Assembly (NCBI GenBank): GCA_036376245.1
Contig: DASVAS010000052.1
Coordinates: 1 to 64,000 of the forward strand
Reading direction: 5' to 3'
Length of the DNA: 64,000 bases
DNA from: DATARR01 sp036376245
GTDB taxonomy: Bacteria > Acidobacteriota > Thermoanaerobaculia > Multivoradales > UBA5704
Part shown: positions 1 through 9,815 of the stretch, piece after piece
Layout: every line of letters starts with the position of its first letter
How positions within the stretch are numbered: the first letter of the stretch is position 1
Notes under the pieces: model-generated
The model's database searches: none
Told to the model about the DNA's origin: nothing
What the model saw: only the letters and a program-made list of their open reading frames with translations
Program-made: the position numbers and the translations under genes

Positions 1-73
1 GGTTTGCTCCCTCCTCTCCCGGTGAGGGAGGGCGGGAGGGGTCGGGAGAGGAGGGTTGGGGAGGTGAGGGTCC
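1..73. repeat. Partial copy of the intergenic TIR element (right half)
   Basis: GC-rich sequence with CTCTCCCGG and GGGAGAGG blocks. It matches the right half of the element at 47462-47674 and is cut by the window edge. It lies just downstream of the thioredoxin stop codon. No gene is seen here. Confidence 0.55.
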
Positions 74-74
74 T

Positions 75-527
75 CTACGCCGCCACCCCAAGCGCCTGGC
101 GCACGAACGCCTCGATGCCCGCCGCGGGCCGGGCCCCCATCGTGCGGGCCACCTCGCGCCCGCCCTGGAACAGGGCCATGGTGGGGATGGACTGCACGCG
201 GTGCTTCTGGCCGACCACCGGATCGGCGTCGGTGTTGGTCTTGACCACCAGCAGCTTGCCGGCGTTGCGCTGCGCCACGGTGGCCATCTCCGGGGCCACC
301 ATGCGGCAGGGACCGCACCAGGGCGCCCAGAAGTCCACCAGGACGGGCAGGCTGGACTCGCGCAGCAACTCGGAGAGATCGGCGTCGCGGTCCATGGCGA
401 CCGGCTCCGCGACCGGCGGCAGCGCCGTCCCGCAGGAGCCGCAACGGGCCTCCTGGTCCAGGCGGGAGTAGAGGATGCGGTTCTTCTTGCCGCAGGAAGG
501 GCAGGTTCGAATCAGTCCTTCGAGCAT
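75..527 (-). CDS. trxC: Thioredoxin 2 (zinc-ribbon thioredoxin)
   Basis: A cytoplasmic thiol-disulfide reductase of 150 residues. The N-terminal zinc ribbon has two CxxC pairs (C9/C12 and C29/C32), which separates TrxC from TrxA. A thioredoxin fold follows, with the active site WCGPC (C71, C74) and the cis-proline segment SIPT. The size fits the TrxC family (about 140-150 residues). The ATG at 527 has GGAGGG eight bases upstream. The gene appears to be transcribed alone, with the intergenic repeat beyond its stop. The family reduces protein disulfides using electrons from thioredoxin reductase and is often tied to oxidative stress, but no regulatory site is visible here. Confidence 0.95.
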   Translation of the reverse strand: MLEGLIRTCPSCGKKNRILYSRLDQEARCGSCGTALPPVAEPVAMDRDADLSELLRESSLPVLVDFWAPWCGPCRMVAPEMATVAQRNAGKLLVVKTNTDADPVVGQKHRVQSIPTMALFQGGREVARTMGARPAAGIEAFVRQALGVAA

Positions 528-591
528 CGCGGGATCCCTCCTTTTCGCTCCGCCTGGAACAACAGGACGGGGCCGGGAGGGATTCCGACTC

Positions 592-2859
592 CTACGGCAG
601 CCAGGCGTAGCCGAGCTTGAGGAAGAAGGTGCGGTTGGCCCGCGTCAGGTCGATCCGCTCCGCCACCGCCGACCGGGACTCGTCCGAGTAGCCCAGGAAG
701 ACGACCGTCTGGGGGTTGATCTTGTAGGAGAAGAGGAGCTGGGTGAAAAGCCGCTCGGTCTTCGGATCCACGTCCTCCGGGTCGAGGGCGATATACAGCT
801 CGGGCGTGCGCTCGACGTCGGTGTATTGCAGGATGGCGCGCACGAAGGTGCGGGTATTCCACTGGTAGACCGTGGTGAGCTGGGTCAGGTTGGCCGTGAA
901 CAGCCTGCCGCCGGGCACGTCGAGCTTCTGAAAGTTGTGCGAGATCCGCGTCCGCAGGTGCAGGCCGAGGAGGAACCGCACCGCGCCCCCGAGCTCCAGG
1001 TTGTCGCCGGGCTGCGTGTTGACGAAGTCGATCTCGTCGCCCCCGCTGGCCTCCAGGCTGGCGTAGAGGTCTCCCGAGAGGTCCGCCTCGCTGAAGAAAT
1101 ACCAGAAGACCTCGTCGAAGGTCACGCCGTTGAAGAACCGGTCGCGCTGGCCGCCGCCCACCGTGAAAAAGGACTGCCGGGGGCCCTGGACGTCGAGCCC
1201 GATCTCGAATTCCTCCTCCAGGAGCTGCCCGCTCTGGTCCTCCCGGCGGTCCCAGTCCCCGCCGAAGGCGACGCGGGTCCAGCGCTCGCCGTACCAGATG
1301 CGTTGCAGGCCCGACGACATGAGGGTGTAGTCCACCCGCGGCATGAAGCCCATGTCGGCCCGGAAGTCGCGGCCGACGTCCTCGTAGCGGGCCCCGAACC
1401 CCCAGTTGCGGGAGTTGTGGTCGAAGGTGAGCAGGAAGGCGCCGTCCTCCAGAGTCCCCTCGGGCAGAGGAACCTCCTCCTCGCCGGGACGGTTGTTGTC
1501 GCCCCCGGCGGCCGGATAGTCGGTCTGGGAGCGCAGAAGCTGGGCGCGGACCTGGTTCGAGCTGTTGAACCGGTAGAGACCGTCCAATCCCCCGACGCGG
1601 TTGTAGTAGCCGTCCCCTTCGCGGCCGGTGAACAGGACTCCCAGCGCCGAGGAGCCGCCGAAGTCGCGGCGGTAGCGCAGCGCGGCGTCGGTCGTCTCGA
1701 TGTCCAGGGAGGCGAGGCCCGAGCTGTTGCTCCCCGGCAGGATGAGATCCGTGCGCGCGTCGCGGGCGGCGAAGACGCCGATGCCGTTCCTGCCCTCCTT
1801 GCCCGTGAGCTTGACGCCCCAGTCCGGATCGGCCACGTTGCGGGTGAAGACGATGTCGAAAGGGGTGCGGAAGAAGTCCGCCCCCTCCAGGAAGAACGGC
1901 CGCTTCTCCGGGAAGAAGAGGGCGAACTGGTTGTTGACGTCGAGCTGCGCGGCGTCGGCCTCCACCTGGGAGAAGTCGGGATTGAGGGCGGCGTTCAGGG
2001 TCAGATTGGGGGTGACGCCCCAGCGGCCCGTCACGCCCAGCTCCGTGTCGACGCTCCCCTCCGCCAGCGGCTGGTCGAGGTCGCCGTTTTCCCGCTCGTC
2101 GGTGCGGTTCGAGGTGACGGTGGGGGCGATCTCCATGTTGCGGCCCGGGGTGATCCCCGAGAAGCCGGTCATCTTCGAGACCTGGCAGAGGTAGCAACTG
2201 ACGTTGCGGTCCATGGGCTGGCTGGCGATGCGGTGGCGCTGGCTGCGGGGATAGAAGCGCAGGGCGTCGAACCCCCAGGTCTGCGCTCCTTCGGCGCGCG
2301 GGAAACGCAGGGAGCTCCAGGGGATGGCGATCTCGACGTCGTAGCCCCCGGCGTGGATCTTCCCCGCCGAGTCCCAGATGGCGTCCCAGGAGGAGTCCTC
2401 GTTGCCGCCGACGTCGTCCTGGAAGAGGTCCATCTGCACGCCCAGGGGATTGGCGAAGAACTCGAAGCCCCGGCGCTCGTCGTTGAAGGTGTCGAGGACG
2501 ATGCCCACGAAGTCGTCGCTGAAGGCGGTGTCGCGGTCGGAGAGGTGGGCGCGGATCTCCGACGGCCTGGGGTCGTGGGACCGGAAGGCCACGTACAGAT
2601 GGTCGTCGTCATAGGTGAAGAAGACCTCGGTGCGGACGGGCGGCGGGGTGTTCTCGGCGGGCCGCGTCTCGAACTGCAGCTCGATTTTGGCCGCGCTCCC
2701 CCACGCCGCCTCGTCGAGGACGCCGTCCACGGCGATCTTCGAAGCCGCGCGTTCCACCTGGAGCGGCGGCTTCTCCGCCGCGCTCTCCTGAGTCCCCGCG
2801 AGCGGGGCCGCCAGCGCGAGCAGCAGCCAGCCCGCGACCGTCCCTGCCTTCATCCTCAT
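592..2859 (-). CDS. DUF5916 / CBM9-like secreted outer-membrane protein
   Basis: A 755-residue exported protein. A signal peptide (MRMKAG then a hydrophobic Leu/Ala run, cleaved near AGTQ) leads into a carbohydrate-binding family 9-like domain (roughly 35-235), recognised by VFFTYDDDHLYVAF and IAIPWSSLRFP. The long remainder is rich in alternating aromatic strands and ends in an aromatic residue plus LP (GYAWLP), as expected of the DUF5916 beta-barrel-like region. The reading frame stays open further upstream, but that stretch is low-complexity repeat. The ATG at 2859 has GGAGGG seven bases upstream and starts the signal peptide. The function is not known; DUF5916 proteins are common in Acidobacteriota and Bacteroidota. 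Substrate binding by the CBM9-like part is inference. Confidence 0.8.
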   Translation of the reverse strand: MRMKAGTVAGWLLLALAAPLAGTQESAAEKPPLQVERAASKIAVDGVLDEAAWGSAAKIELQFETRPAENTPPPVRTEVFFTYDDDHLYVAFRSHDPRPSEIRAHLSDRDTAFSDDFVGIVLDTFNDERRGFEFFANPLGVQMDLFQDDVGGNEDSSWDAIWDSAGKIHAGGYDVEIAIPWSSLRFPRAEGAQTWGFDALRFYPRSQRHRIASQPMDRNVSCYLCQVSKMTGFSGITPGRNMEIAPTVTSNRTDERENGDLDQPLAEGSVDTELGVTGRWGVTPNLTLNAALNPDFSQVEADAAQLDVNNQFALFFPEKRPFFLEGADFFRTPFDIVFTRNVADPDWGVKLTGKEGRNGIGVFAARDARTDLILPGSNSSGLASLDIETTDAALRYRRDFGGSSALGVLFTGREGDGYYNRVGGLDGLYRFNSSNQVRAQLLRSQTDYPAAGGDNNRPGEEEVPLPEGTLEDGAFLLTFDHNSRNWGFGARYEDVGRDFRADMGFMPRVDYTLMSSGLQRIWYGERWTRVAFGGDWDRREDQSGQLLEEEFEIGLDVQGPRQSFFTVGGGQRDRFFNGVTFDEVFWYFFSEADLSGDLYASLEASGGDEIDFVNTQPGDNLELGGAVRFLLGLHLRTRISHNFQKLDVPGGRLFTANLTQLTTVYQWNTRTFVRAILQYTDVERTPELYIALDPEDVDPKTERLFTQLLFSYKINPQTVVFLGYSDESRSAVAERIDLTRANRTFFLKLGYAWLP

Positions 2860-2978
2860 CAAGAATCCCTCCGGAATTCGCAACAGACTACCCGGGTCGT
2901 ACGAATGGGACCGGGGTTTTGTTTCCTTAGACGACGCGGGTGAGGAAATCGTTGTGTGGGTTGCTGTCTGGGGCGGTA

Positions 2979-3161
2979 TGCCCTGCGAGACCTCACCCTC
3001 GGTCCCTCTCCCATCTCCCTGCCGCCCGCCCCCGGGAGAGGGAGGGCCCTGCGATTGAGGTCTTCTTGAGATCGGCAAGATCGCTTCCTCATCGTTCCCC
3101 CTCTCCCGGGTGGCGGGAGGGGGGTGGGAGAGGGGGCCAGGGGGTGAGGTCTCGAAGGGCA
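2979..3161. repeat. Intergenic TIR element, copy A (183 bp)
   Basis: The left end TGCCCTGCGAGACCTCACCC (2979-2998) and right end (3142-3161) are inverted repeats with one mismatch in 20. The interior carries CTCTCCC/GGGAGAGG blocks. The same structure occurs at 37979, 47462 and 53130. It fills most of the 2860-3238 gap, which holds no gene. Confidence 0.75.
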
Positions 3162-3188
3162 GGCCGCCTCAACCACCTGCGCCACCCT

Positions 3189-3214
3189 GAACCCGCTCTA
3201 AGCTAACCATCGTC
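3189..3214 (+). promoter_or_regulatory. Candidate ECF-type promoter, probably autoregulatory
   Basis: GAACC, a 17-base spacer and CGTC lie 25 bases upstream of the sigma factor start. This matches the GAAC...CGTC pattern typical of RpoE-like ECF promoters. That the downstream sigma factor recognises it is inference. Confidence 0.45.
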
Positions 3215-3238
3215 GATCCACCTCGTCTAAGGAGTCGC

Positions 3239-3817
3239 ATGGAAACGGACGACTCGATCTTCGTGGAGCGGGCGCAGAGGGGGGACGCGGAAGCGTTCCG
3301 GGTCCTGGTCGAGCGCTACAGCTCGCGGCTGTTCCGCCTGGCCTGGCGGATCGTGGGCGAGGAGGCCAGCGCCGAGGACGCGGTGCAGGAGACCTTCCTG
3401 CGCGCCTACCGCGCCCTCCCCCGCTTCGACGCCAAGTCCCAGTTCGGGACGTGGCTCCACCGGATCGCCGCCAACACCGCCATCGAGATCCTGCGCAAGC
3501 GGCAGCGGCAGCAATCCCGGCGCGGCGCGGAAGAGGAGGCGGACGACGCTTCCTCCCACGAGCCGGGGCCGGACCGGCGCGCCTTCTCCCGCGAGGTCGA
3601 CCGCGCGGTGCGGGAGGCGCTCGACGATCTCTCCCCCGTGGAGCGGGCGGCCTTCGTCCTGCGGCATTACGAAGAACGGTCGATCGCCGAGGTCTGCGAC
3701 ACGCTCGGCCTGCGCGAGAGCGCCGGCAAGCAGGCGGTCTTCCGGGCGGTCAAGAAGCTGCGGCGGGCGCTGGAGCCGCTGACGGCACGGCGGTCGGCCC
3801 GCGAGGTGGCCTTATGA
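3239..3817 (+). CDS. ECF RNA polymerase sigma factor
   Basis: A 192-residue sigma-70 family protein with only regions 2 and 4. Region 2 covers about residues 10-85 (EDAVQETFLRAYRAL, FGTWLHRIAAN). Region 4 covers about 125-180 (LSPVERAAFVLRHYEERSIAEV, shortened here to LSPVERAAFVLRHYEE, then a helix-turn-helix ending in AVKKLRRAL). It would redirect RNA polymerase to stress promoters. AAGGAG precedes the ATG. The stop overlaps the anti-sigma start (ATGA), so the pair is translationally coupled, as is usual for ECF/anti-sigma couples. A GAACC-17-CGTC element upstream suggests autoregulation. The inducing signal cannot be read from the sequence. Confidence 0.93.
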   Translation: METDDSIFVERAQRGDAEAFRVLVERYSSRLFRLAWRIVGEEASAEDAVQETFLRAYRALPRFDAKSQFGTWLHRIAANTAIEILRKRQRQQSRRGAEEEADDASSHEPGPDRRAFSREVDRAVREALDDLSPVERAAFVLRHYEERSIAEVCDTLGLRESAGKQAVFRAVKKLRRALEPLTARRSAREVAL

Positions 3818-4557
3818 AGATGAAAGAGATTGAAGACGACGACCTGATCCTCTACTGGTACGGCGAGGCGGAGGACCCGGAGGAGATCCGGGCGCGTCTC
3901 GACGCCTCCCCGGAGCTGCGCGTCCGCTACGACGAGCTGCGCCGGACCCTGGAGGCGGCCGGCGAGGCCCTGCCCGTGCCGGAGCGGCCGGAGTCCTACG
4001 GCGCCGAGGTCTGGGCGAAGATCCAGCCGCAACTGAAGGGGAAAGTCCTTGAATTCCGGCCGCGGCGCGATGTCCTGGCCTGGGTGGCCGCCGCGGCCGC
4101 GGTCCTGCTCCTGGCGGTGGGCTTCCTGGCCGGACGGTACTGGCCGGTATTTGACCAGACGAGGGCTACCCCGCCAAAGGCCGCGGCCCTGCCCGCCGCG
4201 GCCCGGGAACGCATCCTGGTGCGCACCGTGGCGGTCCATCTTGAAAGCTCCGAGCGCCTGCTCACCGAGGTGGCGAACAGCGAGGTGGACGGCGCCGTGG
4301 ATCTCTCGGCCGAGCGCCGGTGGGCCCAGGACCTCCTCGATGCCAACCGGCTCTACCGGCAGTCCGCCCGCAACGGCGGCCGGCCTCAGATCGCTTCTCT
4401 GCTCGACGAGATCGAACCCCTGCTCCTGGAGATCGCCCACGGCCCGGCGGAGGTGCCGGCGGCCGAAATCGCGGATCTCCGGGAGCGGATCGAAGACCAG
4501 TCCCTCTTGTTCAAGATGCGCGTCGCCAGCCAGCGGCTGGAGCGCGCCACCCTTTAG
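3814..4557 (+). CDS. Putative membrane anti-sigma factor
   Basis: A 247-residue protein with an acidic N-terminal cytoplasmic region (about 1-85). A single membrane helix follows near residues 88-110 (VLAWVAAAAAVLLLAVGFLA), then a predicted periplasmic part rich in Glu/Arg helices. No clear zinc-binding HxxxCxxC motif is seen, so it is not a classical ZAS protein. It is called anti-sigma from the four-base ATGA overlap with the ECF sigma gene, the single-pass topology and the acidic N-terminus. The ATG at 3814 is chosen because of that overlap. The two HEAT-repeat proteins downstream are plausible sensing or output partners. Confidence 0.75.
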   Translation: MKMKEIEDDDLILYWYGEAEDPEEIRARLDASPELRVRYDELRRTLEAAGEALPVPERPESYGAEVWAKIQPQLKGKVLEFRPRRDVLAWVAAAAAVLLLAVGFLAGRYWPVFDQTRATPPKAAALPAAARERILVRTVAVHLESSERLLTEVANSEVDGAVDLSAERRWAQDLLDANRLYRQSARNGGRPQIASLLDEIEPLLLEIAHGPAEVPAAEIADLRERIEDQSLLFKMRVASQRLERATL

Positions 4558-4568
4558 GAGATAGGACC

Positions 4569-5717
4569 ATGAAGACCCTGACCCTCTCGCTCCTCCTGGC
4601 CGTCGCCCTCAGCGCCGGCGCGGCCATGCAGAAGGACGACGTCTACCGCGCCGGCCAGCGGGACATCGACGCCGGCCGCTGGACCCAGGCCATCGAGAAG
4701 TTCGGCGAGGTGGCCCGCAAGGGCGGCTCCGAAACCGACGCCGCCCTCTACTGGAAGGCCTACGCCGAGAACAAGGCGGGGCGCTCCCAGCAGGCGCTCG
4801 CCACCCTGCGCCAGCTCTCCGCGGGTCACGCCAAGAGCGAGTGGATCGACGACGCCAAGGCCCTGGAGGTGGAGATCCGCGGCGGCTCCGGGGCGGACGA
4901 GGACGACGAGCTGAAGCTCTACGCCCTCAACGGCCTGATGGGAAGCGATCCGGAGAAGGCGGTGCCCCTGCTCCAGAAGTTCCTGCGCGGCAACCACTCC
5001 AAGGAGCTCAAGGAAAAGGCCCTGTTCGTGCTCTCGCAGAGCGAGACCCCCGAGGGCTTCAAGACGCTCGCGGAGGTGGCGCGCGGCGCCGCTCATCCCG
5101 AGCTCCAGCTCCAGGCCATCCAGTATCTGGGGACCGCCGGCGGCGACGAGGCCATGCGGGTCCTGGACGAGATCTATCGCTCCTCCGGCAAGCCCGAGGT
5201 GCGGGAGGCCGTCCTCCACGCCTACCACGTCGACGAGCGGAAGGGGCGCATCCTGGCCATCGCCCGCGACGGCAACGATCCCCTGCGGCGCGAGGCCGTC
5301 AACCTGCTGGGAGCCAATGAGGCCCGCCAGGAGCTGCGGCAGCTCTACCAGAGCGAGCCGGAGCTGCGGATGGAGATCGTCCACGCCCTTGGCGTGGCCG
5401 AGGACGTCGAGACCCTGGCCAGGCTCGCCCGCGAGGAACAGAACCCCGACCTGCGTCACCAGGCGATCCAGGGGCTCGGTATCAGCGAGACCCCCGAGGC
5501 GGCGAAGGCGTTGCGGTCCCTGTACGGATCCGCGACGGACGCGCCCACGCGCGAGGCCGTCCTGCACGCCTTCATGGTCCAGGACAACGCCCGCGCCCTG
5601 ATCGAGATCTTCAACGCCGAGAAGGACCGCGAGGTCCGGCGGGAGATCGTGCGGCTCCTCGCCACCATGGATTCCGACGAAGCCGAGAAGTTCCTGGAAC
5701 GGATCTACAAGGACTGA
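4569..5717 (+). CDS. Exported TPR/HEAT-repeat protein
   Basis: A 382-residue protein starting with a signal peptide (MKTLTLSLLLAVALSAGAAM). A short TPR-like segment (about 25-105: AGRWTQAIEKFGEVARKGG) is followed by about eight HEAT-like helical pairs, including EALFVLSQSETPEGF-type and VREAVLHAYHV units. It starts 11 bases after the anti-sigma stop, behind TAGGAG, so it belongs to the sigma operon. Such repeats bind proteins rather than catalyse. A role as a periplasmic scaffold or sensor for the ECF pathway is inferred from position only. Confidence 0.8.
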   Translation: MKTLTLSLLLAVALSAGAAMQKDDVYRAGQRDIDAGRWTQAIEKFGEVARKGGSETDAALYWKAYAENKAGRSQQALATLRQLSAGHAKSEWIDDAKALEVEIRGGSGADEDDELKLYALNGLMGSDPEKAVPLLQKFLRGNHSKELKEKALFVLSQSETPEGFKTLAEVARGAAHPELQLQAIQYLGTAGGDEAMRVLDEIYRSSGKPEVREAVLHAYHVDERKGRILAIARDGNDPLRREAVNLLGANEARQELRQLYQSEPELRMEIVHALGVAEDVETLARLAREEQNPDLRHQAIQGLGISETPEAAKALRSLYGSATDAPTREAVLHAFMVQDNARALIEIFNAEKDREVRREIVRLLATMDSDEAEKFLERIYKD

Positions 5718-5742
5718 GCCCAAGGTCACGGAGACGACGACC

Positions 5743-6774
5743 ATGAAATCGATCGCGATCCTTTTCTTCGCCCTCTTCCTCGCCGGGACGGCATTGACGG
5801 CGCAAACGTCGGCGCAAACGCCACAGGTCTCGAACGCCAAGCTTGAAAACCTCTCGCCGGACGGCGGCCTCGAAGCCGCCCTCAAACAGGCCTCCCGCGG
5901 CGGCGGGACCGTCTGGGTCGGCTGGTCGGTCCCCATGGTCGCGGGCCAGCGGCGGTTCTGCTGCCTGGACCGTGAATTCAAGCCCGCGGCCTGCAACCTG
6001 GAAGGCAGGAGCCAGAGCTGGGGCAGCTCGGACCGCGACGCGCCCCGGCAGGACCAGAAGCTGATCGTGCTCGTCCGCTACCAGGACGGCAAGGTGAACA
6101 GGGTGAACGGCTTCTCCGAGGACTGTCCCCTGGACGCCGGCGGCCGCCGTTTCGTCTGGCTGGGCGCGGTCCAGCCCGAGCAGAGCGTGGCCTTCATGGC
6201 CGGCCTCGCCACGGAGGAGTCCATCACCTCCCTGGCCCTGCACCGCAACGCCAACGCCGACGCGGCCCTGGAAGAGCTGGCCTCGGCCCCCCGTCCCCTG
6301 AAGACGCGGGAGCACGCCCTCTTCTGGCTGGGCCAGACCCGCGGCGAGCGCGGCGCCCGGTTCCTGGAGAAGGTCCTGCGCGAGGACCGCAGCGACGACG
6401 TGCGCGAGAAGGCCGTCTTCTCGCTCAGCCAGAGCGAGGCGGCGTGGGCGGCGGACACCATCGCGCGCACGGGCCGGGAGGACCGCAGCGAGAAGATCCG
6501 CGGCGAAGCCCTGTTCTGGCTGGCGCAGATGGACGCCCCCCAGGCGGCGGAGGTCATCCTGGAGGCGATCGCGAAGGACCCCGCGGAGGACGTGCGCGAG
6601 AAGGCCGTCTTCTCGCTCTCCGAGCTCCCCGACGGCAAGGGCGTGCGGCACCTGATCCGCCTGGGCCGGGAGGCGCGCGATCCCAAGGTCCGCAAGGAGG
6701 CGTTCTTCTGGCTCGCCCAGTCGGACGATCCCGAGGCGCTGAAGTACCTCGACAAGGTCCTCAACGACGACTGA
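5743..6774 (+). CDS. Exported HEAT-repeat protein
   Basis: A 343-residue protein with a signal peptide (MKSIAILFFALFLAGTALTA). The middle domain (about 30-150) has several cysteines (RRFCCLDREF, SEDCPLD). From residue about 165 there are near-identical HEAT repeats whose diagnostic string is VREKAVFSLSQSE or ALFWLAQ, each about 31 residues. It follows the previous HEAT protein by 25 bases and closes the ECF operon. The repeats are more uniform than in the neighbour, which suggests recent internal duplication. Function unknown; a ligand-binding or scaffold partner of the envelope stress module is inference. Confidence 0.8.
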   Translation: MKSIAILFFALFLAGTALTAQTSAQTPQVSNAKLENLSPDGGLEAALKQASRGGGTVWVGWSVPMVAGQRRFCCLDREFKPAACNLEGRSQSWGSSDRDAPRQDQKLIVLVRYQDGKVNRVNGFSEDCPLDAGGRRFVWLGAVQPEQSVAFMAGLATEESITSLALHRNANADAALEELASAPRPLKTREHALFWLGQTRGERGARFLEKVLREDRSDDVREKAVFSLSQSEAAWAADTIARTGREDRSEKIRGEALFWLAQMDAPQAAEVILEAIAKDPAEDVREKAVFSLSELPDGKGVRHLIRLGREARDPKVRKEAFFWLAQSDDPEALKYLDKVLNDD

Positions 6775-6822
6775 CCCGTGGTAGCGTCTCTCCCCACAAC
6801 TCTCCTCATAACGGAGGGACGC

Positions 6823-7626
6823 ATGAAGCGATACCGGGTGAAGCCTGGCGGCAAGGTCGACCTCGCCAAGATCGATCCGCGGTCGACCGCGGCGTTCAAA
6901 GGGGACAAGGACGACGCCCAGAAGGAGCTCCTCGACCTCAACAAGAAGCTGGAGGTGCTCCAGGAGGAGCTCTGGGCCGAGGACAAGCACAAGGTGCTCG
7001 TGGTCCTCCAGGGGATGGACACCAGCGGCAAGGACGGCACCATCCGCCACGTCTTCGAGGGCGTCAACCCTCTCGGCGTGCGGGTGGCGGCCTTCAAGGC
7101 GCCGACGGAGGAAGAGCTGGGCCACGACTTCCTCTGGCGTGTCCATCCCAAGGTGCCGGCCAAGGGCGAGATGGTGATCTTCAACCGCAGCCACTACGAG
7201 GACGTGCTGGTGGCGCGGGTGCGCGACTTCGTCCCTCCCGAGGTCTGGAAGCGCCGGTACGACCAGATCAACGACTTCGAGCGCCTGTTGGCCGAGACCG
7301 GCACGGTGATCCTCAAGTTCTTCCTCTACATCTCCAGGGACGAGCAGAAGGAGCGCCTGCAGGAGCGGCTCGACGATCCCCTGAAGCACTGGAAGTTCCG
7401 CCGGGGGGACCTGGAGGACCGCGCCCTCTGGGACGAGTACATGGAGGCCTACGAGGACGCTCTCGCGCGCACCAGCCAGGACCACGCGCCCTGGTACGTC
7501 GTGCCATCGGACCGCAAGTGGTACCGCAACCTGGTGATCGCCAGGGTCCTCGTCGAGGCGCTGGAGAAGCTGGACATCAAGGTCCCGCCGGCGGCGGAGG
7601 ACCTCCAGGGGATCGTCATCGAATAG
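6823..7626 (+). CDS. ppk2: Polyphosphate kinase 2 family phosphotransferase
   Basis: A 267-residue single-domain PPK2. Walker A GMDTSGKDGT lies at residues 64-73 and the Walker B-like IFNRSHYEDV at 119-128, with a lid region and the R/K-rich helix before residue 215 (KHWKFRRGDLEDR). The family transfers phosphate between polyphosphate and nucleotides. The length and the HVFEGVNPLGV segment resemble class III or AMP/ADP-phosphorylating enzymes, so the nucleotide preference is uncertain. The ATG at 6823 is picked over an upstream GTG because GGAGGG lies six bases before it. It is monocistronic here. Confidence 0.92.
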   Translation: MKRYRVKPGGKVDLAKIDPRSTAAFKGDKDDAQKELLDLNKKLEVLQEELWAEDKHKVLVVLQGMDTSGKDGTIRHVFEGVNPLGVRVAAFKAPTEEELGHDFLWRVHPKVPAKGEMVIFNRSHYEDVLVARVRDFVPPEVWKRRYDQINDFERLLAETGTVILKFFLYISRDEQKERLQERLDDPLKHWKFRRGDLEDRALWDEYMEAYEDALARTSQDHAPWYVVPSDRKWYRNLVIARVLVEALEKLDIKVPPAAEDLQGIVIE

Positions 7627-7723
7627 ATCGGCGCGTTTCCACTACCGTCACGCACTTTCCTTTTTTATCGAGCTCCCTTTGACATGCTGTGGCCATACAG
7701 CCGACAGGAAAGGAACGCAGACC

Positions 7724-9808
<2,085 letters not shown>

Positions 9809-9815
9809 CGCCGGG

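Noticed and set aside
475..2943. An 822-codon plus-strand frame opposite the DUF5916 gene.
   Set aside because: Repetitive Val/Glu/Arg-rich translation without signal or motif; the opposite strand has a signal peptide, a good ribosome binding site and a recognised domain.
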